Below the pieces are notes generated by a model. It ran no database searches. It worked only from the letters and a program-made list of their open reading frames with translations, and was not told the origin of the DNA. From contig CAJBSR010000486.1 of NCBI GenBank assembly GCA_903958285.1, positions 1-13,041 on the forward strand: 13,041 bases of DNA. Reading direction: 5' to 3'. The DNA is from an uncultured Sphingomonadales bacterium (GTDB lineage: Bacteria > Pseudomonadota > Alphaproteobacteria > Sphingomonadales > Sphingomonadaceae). The position numbers and the translations under genes are program-made. Positions 8,250-13,041 of the stretch are shown in pieces (the first letter of the stretch is position 1; the number at the start of each line of letters is the position of its first letter).

Positions 8250-9088
8250 GCGAGCGTTTTTCCGTCGACCCGCAATTTCAGGCTCGCTGTGAACAAAGGT
8301 GTCACTGCGCGTTGGAAGGCGCCGGGAGTCATATTGGTATAGCGCCGGAACTCCCTGTTGAGATGCGACTGATCAAAATAGCGCAACGCCGCCAACTCGC
8401 TTTCATCGGCATCGCTCAGGCCCCGCATCGCCGATGCCATGTCGAGGAAACGGCAACGTTGTAGGACGGCCTTGGGCGACAGGCCGAAACCGGCGAGACA
8501 GCGTCTTTCGAGTTGCCGGGCTGACAGTCCAAGCAATTTGGCCGCCTCTTCCACCCGGGCTGTGCTGTCATTTCGGGCAATCGCTTCAAAGGCTGCAACA
8601 ATAGGGTCAATCTGGTTGACGCCAACCCGGGCCAGCTGCTGTTCGATCGCGCGTGTCATCAGCGCCACCATGTCACTGTCCGCCGTGGCCTTTGGAATTT
8701 CGGTTTCAACCGAGGCGGCAATGTCAGCATCCCAAAGTGCAGATAGCGGCACAATCCGGTCTGCGAAGTCTGCGGCGGGGGTGGAAAAAAGTGCGGGCCA
8801 AGCACTCGGCCGGACGGCGAAGGAGGCGACGGAGAAGGGGCCTTTAACCCGCACCCGGACCGCACGGGAATTGGCACCAAACACCATTGCGCCTGATAGC
8901 GGTGTCCAGTTGCCGTCAGGATCGAGATAGGCCCAGTCGCCTTTCAGCAGCACGCGAATAAAGGCGTTGTCCGACAAAAGCATGTCTTCCAGCTCAAAAC
9001 TGTCCGGCAATGCGGCGTCAAACATGTAGAATCGACGTACGAAGGGCAGCAACCGCGACGCCGGAGCATAGTTGCGCGATGACAACAT
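8246..9088 (-). CDS. AraC-family transcriptional regulator, tandem paralogue 1
   Basis: A 280-residue protein with a C-terminal AraC-type double helix-turn-helix. The first helix pair is around residues 178-200 ([19 protein letters not shown]) and the second around 230-255, ending in the family-typical [14 protein letters not shown]. The N-terminal 150 residues match the pattern of AraC regulators with a DUF6597-like sensing domain; no ligand residues can be named. It is about 60% identical over the last 100 residues to the next gene to the right, and the two share their N-terminal pattern (RNYAP near the start). The ATG at 9088-9086 has AAAGG touching it and a GGGGGG run ten bases earlier. 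It is transcribed away from the paralogue's 3' end and converges on recF with overlapping stop codons. Targets are unknown. Confidence 0.87.
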   Translation of the reverse strand: MLSSRNYAPASRLLPFVRRFYMFDAALPDSFELEDMLLSDNAFIRVLLKGDWAYLDPDGNWTPLSGAMVFGANSRAVRVRVKGPFSVASFAVRPSAWPALFSTPAADFADRIVPLSALWDADIAASVETEIPKATADSDMVALMTRAIEQQLARVGVNQIDPIVAAFEAIARNDSTARVEEAAKLLGLSARQLERRCLAGFGLSPKAVLQRCRFLDMASAMRGLSDADESELAALRYFDQSHLNREFRRYTNMTPGAFQRAVTPLFTASLKLRVDGKTLA

Positions 9089-9158
9089 CCTTTACTGGCC
9101 CCCCTTCACTCGATTCCTACCCAGTCTCATTGCTTCACCATAAATTTTGTCGGTATGC

Positions 9159-9181
9159 ATCTCTTTTCAGAAGAGATTTTT
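9159..9181 (+). terminator. Hairpin with T-run in the AraC-AraC spacer, oriented against the genes
   Basis: ATCTCTT (9159-9165), loop TTCAG, AAGAGAT (9171-9177) followed by TTTTT forms a small terminator-like structure on the plus strand. Both flanking genes are on the minus strand, where the structure has an A-run before it and no U-run after it. It lies in an AT-richer spacer (9089-9197). It could stop antisense transcripts or be incidental. Confidence 0.35.
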
Positions 9182-9197
9182 GCCATTTTCACGGGTT

Positions 9198-10028
9198 TCA
9201 CGTGAGACCTTCTGCGCGTAACTTCAATCCAGCAGTCAGTAGCGGCGTTGGGGCCTTTTCAAAGGCGCCCGGAGGCAGTCCGATGAAGTGTTTGAATTCG
9301 TTGGTCCTGTGCGATTGATCGAAATATCGCAGTGCTGCGAGCAGTTCCTGATCCGGGTCACTAAACCCGCGCAGGGCCGTCGCCATGTCAAGAAAGCGGC
9401 TCCGACGCAAAATCGTCTTTGGCAGGTGGCCGAACGTGGTCAGGCACCGCCGTTCAAGCTGGCGCACGGATATGCCAAGGCGCTCTGCCGCGACGCGGAC
9501 CGGTGTCGTGCTGTCAAATTGCGCAATGTCCTCAAACAGGCGCATCGCCGGATCTCCACTTGGTCGACCGCGCTGTTCGTGCACGGCAAGCATCACGTTC
9601 TCGATAGCCTCAATCGCCGCATGATCATCCGATGCATTCATCACACCTTGCAGCATGTCGTCGGCGGCTGATCCGATCAGGTCGGACAGCGGCAGCATCT
9701 GGTCCGCCACCTGGTTGGCGGGGCATGGGAACAGACTCTTCCAGCCGCTGGGGCGCACGGCAAAGCCAACGACTTTGAAAGTTCCCTGACAGCGAACGTT
9801 GAGTGGCCGGGCATTTGGGCCAAAAAAGACAGCGCGCCCGCTGGATGTCCAATTGCCGGGGGATGTTTCCGCGGTCCATTCACCCTTTACGAGAATGCGA
9901 ATGAATGGGAATTCGGACAGCAACTTGTCTTCAAGGAGGTAGTTGTCAGGCAAGTCGGCTTCGAACACATAGTGACGGCGAATAAACCCGCGAAGGCCGA
10001 GCGACGGTGCGTAATTTCTTGGAAGCAT
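9198..10028 (-). CDS. AraC-family transcriptional regulator, tandem paralogue 2
   Basis: A 276-residue AraC-type regulator. The N-terminal domain (about 1-155) resembles the DUF6597-type domain of its neighbour, and the C-terminal double helix-turn-helix spans about 172-256 (VAAERLGISVRQLERRC, then NEFKHFIGLPPGAF). I chose the ATG at 10028-10026, giving MLPRNYAPSLGL, because it aligns with MLSSRNYAP of the paralogue and because the leaders of both genes are similar from there upstream. A longer frame from 10121 would add 31 residues not shared with the paralogue. The gene is 109 bp upstream of paralogue 1 on the same strand and divergent from cysK. Tandem duplication is the likely origin. Whether it controls cysK, the paralogue or itself cannot be told from sequence. 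Confidence 0.87.
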   Translation of the reverse strand: MLPRNYAPSLGLRGFIRRHYVFEADLPDNYLLEDKLLSEFPFIRILVKGEWTAETSPGNWTSSGRAVFFGPNARPLNVRCQGTFKVVGFAVRPSGWKSLFPCPANQVADQMLPLSDLIGSAADDMLQGVMNASDDHAAIEAIENVMLAVHEQRGRPSGDPAMRLFEDIAQFDSTTPVRVAAERLGISVRQLERRCLTTFGHLPKTILRRSRFLDMATALRGFSDPDQELLAALRYFDQSHRTNEFKHFIGLPPGAFEKAPTPLLTAGLKLRAEGLT

Positions 10029-10096
10029 GTCTGTCTTCGCCCCCCTCGCTCGTTCCTGTGTCTCTGCAACCCGGGTGACCATGTGGCAATTCAGAA

Positions 10097-10119
10097 GATA
10101 TCCGGCTGTGATGGATATC
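10097..10119. promoter_or_regulatory. Inverted repeat in the AraC-cysK divergent region, candidate operator
   Basis: GATATCC (10097-10103) and GGATATC (10113-10119) are perfect inverted 7-bp arms around a 9-bp spacer. Centre-to-centre spacing is about 16 bp, not a whole number of helical turns, and no T-run follows, so a terminator is unlikely. The position, between two divergent promoters, suits an operator. A second, weaker pair TGAGAC/GTCTCA lies at about 10135-10166. Confidence 0.4.
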
Positions 10120-10218
10120 ACGCCTTCAAAAAATTGAGACGGGACTCAAGAACGTGCCGCAGTCTCAGAAAGCGTTCCTTTCTTGCCCGTGATAGGGATA
10201 ACGCGCTACGGACAATCC

Positions 10219-11208
10219 ATGACCTTTGCACAAAATGCCATTGGGCTCATCGGCAACACGCCTCTGGTGAAGCTGGAAGGCCCTTCTGCGGACACGGGCT
10301 GCACAATTCTCGGTAAATGCGAATATGCCAACCCCGGGGCGTCCGTAAAAGACAGGGCCGCGCTGTTCATCGTTGAAGACGCTGAGGCGCGTGGTGCGCT
10401 GCAACCGGGTGGAACCATTGTCGAAGGGACGGCGGGCAATACTGGCATCGGGCTGGCGCTGGTCGCCAATGCCAAAGGCTATAAGACGATCATCGTCATG
10501 CCCGACACGCAAAGCCGCGAAAAGATGGACACGCTGCGTGCGCTGGGCGCGGAACTTGTACTTGTGCCACCTGCACCGTTCGCGAACCCCGGCCATTTCG
10601 TCCACACGTCGCGCCGGATTGCCGAAGAAACGCCCGGCGCTGTCTGGGCGAACCAGTTTGATAACATCGCAAACCGCAAGGCTCATATTTTCAGCACTGC
10701 TGAGGAAATTTGGGAGCAGACGTCCGGGCAGGTCGACGGATTCACCTGCGCGGCGGGCACTGGTGGAACGATCGCTGGCGTTGGGCTGGGCTTGAAGGCG
10801 AAGCGGGACGACATCGTCATCGGCTTGACCGACCCGCATGGTGCCGCGTTGTTCAACTATTATGCGCATGGGGAATTGAAGGCCGAAGGCAGCTCGGTTG
10901 CCGAAGGCATCGGGCAGGGCCGAATTACCGCCAATCTTGAAGGCGCGCCAATCGACACGCAGTTCCGTATTTCTGATGAGGAAGGGCTCTACTGGGTCGG
11001 TCGGATGCTGCAGGAAGAGGGTTTGTGCCTTGGCCTGTCCTCAGGCATCAATATCGCAGGGGCGGTTGCGTTGGCAAAGCAGCTGGGCCCCGGCTCGACC
11101 GTGGTGACCATTCTTTGTGATACTGGGTTCCGCTACCTCTCGACTCTCTATAATGCGGATTGGCTGCGATCGAAGAACCTGCCGGTGTTTGACTGGCTGA
11201 AAGGCTGA
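10219..11208 (+). CDS. cysK: Cysteine synthase family PLP enzyme (O-acetylserine sulfhydrylase-like)
   Basis: A 329-residue fold-type II PLP enzyme that should make cysteine from O-acetylserine and sulfide. The Schiff-base lysine is Lys44 in NPGASVKDR, the substrate loop is G70-TAGNTG, and the phosphate-binding loop is GTGGT at 180-184. Compared with E. coli/Salmonella CysK it has GTAGNTG instead of GTSGNTG, an extra segment at about 200-245 (NYYAHGELKAEGSSVAEGIG), and Cys-Asp-Thr-Gly at 300-303 where the classical enzyme has Pro-Ser-Ser-Gly. These features fit a separate subgroup also found in fungi as the second cysteine synthase, so sulfide as the true sulfur donor is likely but not certain. 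I prefer the ATG at 10219; an in-frame TTG at 10183 adds 12 residues that do not resemble the family. The next gene starts two bases after the stop. Confidence 0.9.
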   Translation: MTFAQNAIGLIGNTPLVKLEGPSADTGCTILGKCEYANPGASVKDRAALFIVEDAEARGALQPGGTIVEGTAGNTGIGLALVANAKGYKTIIVMPDTQSREKMDTLRALGAELVLVPPAPFANPGHFVHTSRRIAEETPGAVWANQFDNIANRKAHIFSTAEEIWEQTSGQVDGFTCAAGTGGTIAGVGLGLKAKRDDIVIGLTDPHGAALFNYYAHGELKAEGSSVAEGIGQGRITANLEGAPIDTQFRISDEEGLYWVGRMLQEEGLCLGLSSGINIAGAVALAKQLGPGSTVVTILCDTGFRYLSTLYNADWLRSKNLPVFDWLKG

Positions 11209-11210
11209 AC

Positions 11211-11480
11211 ATGTCTGCAGAAGACACCCTCGCGGATCGCAAGGAGAGCTGGCGGCGCATCCGTGTTGGGCTGACGGGTCTTGGCGGTATCGTTCTGCTG
11301 ATTGGGCTGGCCAGCGCTATGTTGGAACGCATCAGCCCTAGAACACCCGAGCCGGTAACCATGGCTGAAGACGCGCTTGGCAATTCGACAAATGTCCCTG
11401 AAAATGAGCCTCTGGCAGAACTCGGCGTGGCCCCCGGCGCTGCCGCCTCGACGCAAGACCCCAAGCCTGCGGCCAAATAA
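11211..11480 (+). CDS. Small single-pass membrane protein, unknown function
   Basis: An 89-residue protein I do not recognise. It has a short charged start (DRKESWRRIR, residues 9-18), one hydrophobic segment at about 19-38, and an alanine-, proline- and glutamate-rich tail of about 50 residues without predicted structure. The basic residues before the helix suggest the N-terminus is in the cytoplasm and the tail in the periplasm. AAAGG, shared with the cysK 3' end, serves as ribosome site. The gene begins two bases after cysK and its TAA is directly followed by the ATG of the lipoprotein gene, so the three are almost certainly co-transcribed and translationally coupled. A role as anchor or partner of the lipoprotein is a guess based on position. 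Confidence 0.8.
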   Translation: MSAEDTLADRKESWRRIRVGLTGLGGIVLLIGLASAMLERISPRTPEPVTMAEDALGNSTNVPENEPLAELGVAPGAAASTQDPKPAAK

Positions 11481-12218
11481 ATGCGTGCAGCTTTTGCGGC
11501 ATTGTTGCTGGCATCCTGTAGCCAATCAATGCCAGCTGAAGACCGGCCCAAAGTCGATATTCTAACGGGTCTGCCCCTGTTTTTCGGAGAAGGGGATGTT
11601 AGCGACGTCCTTGGCGGCACGGCCACGCGCTCCCCATTGCTGGAAGCGCTGGAACGGAACTGGACACTTCACCCCCTTGATGTCGCCCGGCGGCCGCAAC
11701 TCGCGCAAGTTGATCGGCTACTGATCATTCAGCCGCAGGCTCTGGCGCCCGACGAACTGGTCGAGATTGACCGATGGGTGCGCAGGGGTGGGCGGCTTCT
11801 CATATTGGCTGATCCTGATTTGCGATGGCCTTCAACATTGCCGTCGGGAGATCCGCGCCGCGCACCTCCCGCATCGCTCCTCTCGCCCTTATTCGCCCAT
11901 TGGGGCGCGACATTGCTTCCCACAAAAGGACTTTCGCCGGTTGCCGAAGGCTTGGAAGGCCGCAATGTCGTGTTCGACAGCCCCGGCCGCTGGGAAGTGA
12001 AGGGCGAGAAGTGCGCGCCCACATCCTTGCGCGTCATCAAATGCAGCATTGGCAAGGGCGAGGCGATTCTCGTGTCCGATGTCGATTTTACCAATCCGCT
12101 TTGGGCGACGGCTACCAATGGACGCAACTATGCGGCGCTTGATGCGTTGATGGAGCGAGTCTGGCCGAAGGGGGCTCAATCTGAAACAGAACAAAATAAG
12201 GACAAGCCGCCTGGATAG
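11481..12218 (+). CDS. Putative lipoprotein with GldG/DUF4350-like domain
   Basis: A 245-residue protein starting MRAAFAALLLASCSQS. The lipobox LASC with Cys13 indicates a very short lipoprotein signal peptide. The body resembles the DUF4350/GldG-like periplasmic domain: VDILTGLPLFF near the start, DRLLIIQPQALAPDELVEIDRWVRRGGRLLILADP at about 79-113, then a proline-rich loop, and EAILVSDVDFTNPL at about 194-207. Related domains occur in auxiliary subunits of ABC transport systems tied to gliding or envelope functions, but no ABC subunits lie beside it here. The ATG at 11481 abuts the TAA of the previous gene, with only a poor ribosome site, so translation probably relies on coupling. The fold assignment is moderate and the function unknown. 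Confidence 0.72.
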   Translation: MRAAFAALLLASCSQSMPAEDRPKVDILTGLPLFFGEGDVSDVLGGTATRSPLLEALERNWTLHPLDVARRPQLAQVDRLLIIQPQALAPDELVEIDRWVRRGGRLLILADPDLRWPSTLPSGDPRRAPPASLLSPLFAHWGATLLPTKGLSPVAEGLEGRNVVFDSPGRWEVKGEKCAPTSLRVIKCSIGKGEAILVSDVDFTNPLWATATNGRNYAALDALMERVWPKGAQSETEQNKDKPPG

Positions 12219-12255
12219 GTGAACATTTTAGGAATTTTACGGACTTTGGCATGAA

Positions 12256-12310
12256 ATCCCCATTTCACCCGTCAAATCCCTTGCTCACCCCGATATTGAT
12301 TGATATTCCC
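12256..12310. promoter_or_regulatory. 10-bp-phased CCC repeats upstream of mraZ, candidate MraZ operator
   Basis: ATCCC (12256-12260), CACCC (12266-12270), ATCCC (12276-12280) and CACCC (12286-12290) stand exactly 10 bp apart with 5-bp spacers. A further TTCCC (12306-12310) keeps the same phase after skipping one turn. On the minus strand the boxes read GGGTG and GGGAT. MraZ of E. coli is known to bind TGGGN direct repeats with 5-nt spacers in front of its own gene. The spacing and place match, but the leading T is not conserved and the orientation is reversed. Also present are TGAAAT-CCCC-ATTTCA (12252-12267) and a direct repeat GATATT (12292 and 12302). Confidence 0.65.
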
Positions 12311-12422
12311 TGCTTCCGTCAGATTGGGGCGGGGCTGTCCTGATTCTCGTATGAACAACCGGTCGCGGCATGGTGCTGTGATCGGGGAGGCGGCCCTTTT
12401 GCTTCAAAGGCAGAGGGATGCT

Positions 12423-12908
12423 GTGAGCGACAGGGAGCTATTCAGAGGTCATGCGTTGACCGCGATTGACGGCAAGGGCCGTGTCGCGATCCCTGCTGCC
12501 CTGCGCTCCGTGATCGAAAAGAACAGCGACGGCCGCATGGTCATCATCGCCAAGCACCAGAGCGATCCCTGCCTGTCCGGCTATGATCGCGGATGGTCCC
12601 GGCTGCTGCACGAGCGGCTGGAGCGCGAGGAAGACCGTGAGCGCAATGCCGGTCGCGATTTCGATTATCACAACGCGTATCGTCGCGCCTTCGGTCTCGT
12701 CGAAGAAGTGCCTTATGATGCGAGTGGCCGCTTCATCTTACCTGCTTTTTTCCGTGCAAAGGCGCAGCTGACAGATCTAGCCTTTTTCTATGGCACCGGC
12801 AGCGCGTTCGAAATCTGGAGCCCGACAGTCCTGATCGACACGCCGGGTATTGACGAAGAAACCAAGGAAGTTGCCGCATTCCTGATGGCAGAAAGAGGCG
12901 TGCGCTGA
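12423..12908 (+). CDS. mraZ: Transcriptional regulator MraZ
   Basis: A 161-residue protein with two SpoVT/AbrB-like halves. [19 protein letters not shown] near residues 7-25 and [17 protein letters not shown] near 91-107 each carry the DxxGR motif of MraZ. The protein forms a ring-shaped oligomer, binds direct repeats before its own gene and tunes the dcw cluster. I chose the GTG at 12423 because AGAGGG lies five bases ahead (12412-12417) and the product then begins [10 protein letters not shown], close to the usual MraZ start. In-frame starts at 12351 (ATG) and 12300 (TTG) lack ribosome sites and would run through the control region. Its TGA overlaps the rsmH ATG by one base. The 204-bp gap before it holds the phased repeats. 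Confidence 0.95.
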   Translation: MSDRELFRGHALTAIDGKGRVAIPAALRSVIEKNSDGRMVIIAKHQSDPCLSGYDRGWSRLLHERLEREEDRERNAGRDFDYHNAYRRAFGLVEEVPYDASGRFILPAFFRAKAQLTDLAFFYGTGSAFEIWSPTVLIDTPGIDEETKEVAAFLMAERGVR

Positions 12909-13041
12909 TGCCCCGCAACGCACCTCATATTCCTGTGCTTCTTGATGAAGTTATTGGCGCGCTCGCAATTAGCCCCGGCGAGACGCATGTGGATGGCACC
13001 TTTGGAGCGGGCGGGTATTCCCGCGCGATGCTGGCCGCCGG
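12908..13041 (+). CDS. rsmH: 16S rRNA (cytosine-1402-N4)-methyltransferase, partial (N-terminal 44 residues)
   Basis: The frame begins [19 protein letters not shown] and continues [15 protein letters not shown], which contains the standard opening HIPVLLDEV and the SAM-binding GTFGAGGYS motif of RsmH (MraW). The enzyme methylates N4 of C1402 in the ribosomal decoding centre. The ATG overlaps the mraZ stop codon in TGATG, the usual arrangement at the head of the dcw cluster, implying coupled translation. The gene runs off the right edge, so most of the protein is not seen; ftsL/ftsI and mur genes would be expected beyond. Confidence 0.93.
   Translation, partial: MPRNAPHIPVLLDEVIGALAISPGETHVDGTFGAGGYSRAMLAA

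Noticed and set aside
9159..9181. Terminator for the second AraC gene
   Set aside because: On the strand of that gene the hairpin is followed by GCATACC rather than a U-run, so it faces the wrong way for that role.
10029..10121. N-terminal extension of the second AraC regulator from a start at 10121
   Set aside because: The added 31 residues are not shared with the paralogue, and the shared leader and RNYAP motif favour the ATG at 10028.
10193..10202. TAGGGATAAC, the first ten bases of the I-SceI homing endonuclease site
   Set aside because: The remaining eight bases do not match, and no intron or homing gene is present; this is chance.
12300..12422. Longer mraZ starting at TTG 12300 or ATG 12351
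   Set aside because: No ribosome-binding site precedes either, the added residues are unlike MraZ, and the GTG at 12423 has a good AGAGGG five bases ahead.
1..13041. Mobile elements, CRISPR arrays, toxin-antitoxin or phage genes
   Set aside because: No transposase, integrase, regular spacer-repeat pattern or paired small toxin genes were seen; composition and gene order look like stable chromosome.

Overview
The window looks like chromosomal DNA from an alphaproteobacterium, most probably a member of the Sphingomonadales. The reasons are the overall GC-rich composition, an MsbA-related ABC exporter of the alphaproteobacterial type, a cysteine-nucleophile PHB depolymerase, a short two-domain PutA, and a cysK-type gene followed by two small envelope genes just before mraZ-rsmH. 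The placement is an inference from protein character and gene order; no database was searched. Coding density is very high, and no gene-free stretch exceeds about 205 bp. I saw no tRNA, rRNA, CRISPR array, transposase or attachment site.

Layout, left to right. (1) Positions 1-645, minus: the N-terminal membrane half of an ABC exporter, cut by the window edge. (2) Positions 753-1970, plus: intracellular polyhydroxyalkanoate depolymerase phaZ, divergent from the exporter, with a TGC/GCA-rich palindromic control region between them. (3) Positions 1984-5319, minus: putA (proline to glutamate) followed after 9 bp by a small DUF1232 membrane protein; this pair converges on phaZ. (4) Positions 5413-7102, plus: a MaoC/NodN-like hydratase and a thiolase, apparently one transcription unit for acyl-CoA metabolism, ending in a clear hairpin terminator. 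(5) Positions 7185-8249, plus: recF, starting with GTG only 26 bp after that terminator. (6) Positions 8246-10028, minus: two paralogous AraC-family regulators in tandem, the first converging on recF with overlapping stop codons. (7) Positions 10219-12218, plus: a cysK-family PLP enzyme, a small single-pass membrane protein and a GldG/DUF4350-like lipoprotein, tightly packed. (8) Positions 12423-13041, plus: mraZ and the start of rsmH, the head of the division and cell-wall (dcw) cluster, preceded by a 10-bp-phased repeat array that looks like an MraZ operator.

Functionally the left half concerns carbon storage and catabolism: PHA mobilisation, proline oxidation and acyl-CoA hydration/thiolysis. 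The right half concerns DNA repair, transcriptional regulation, cysteine synthesis and cell division. No dramatic new defence or mobile system is visible. The most interesting items are regulatory or uncharacterised: the phased repeats before mraZ, the TGC/GCA-rich palindrome before phaZ, the tandem AraC duplication that kept its leader sequence, the inverted repeat between the second AraC gene and cysK, recF sitting directly behind a terminator, and the unstudied membrane-protein/lipoprotein pair linked to cysK and the dcw cluster.
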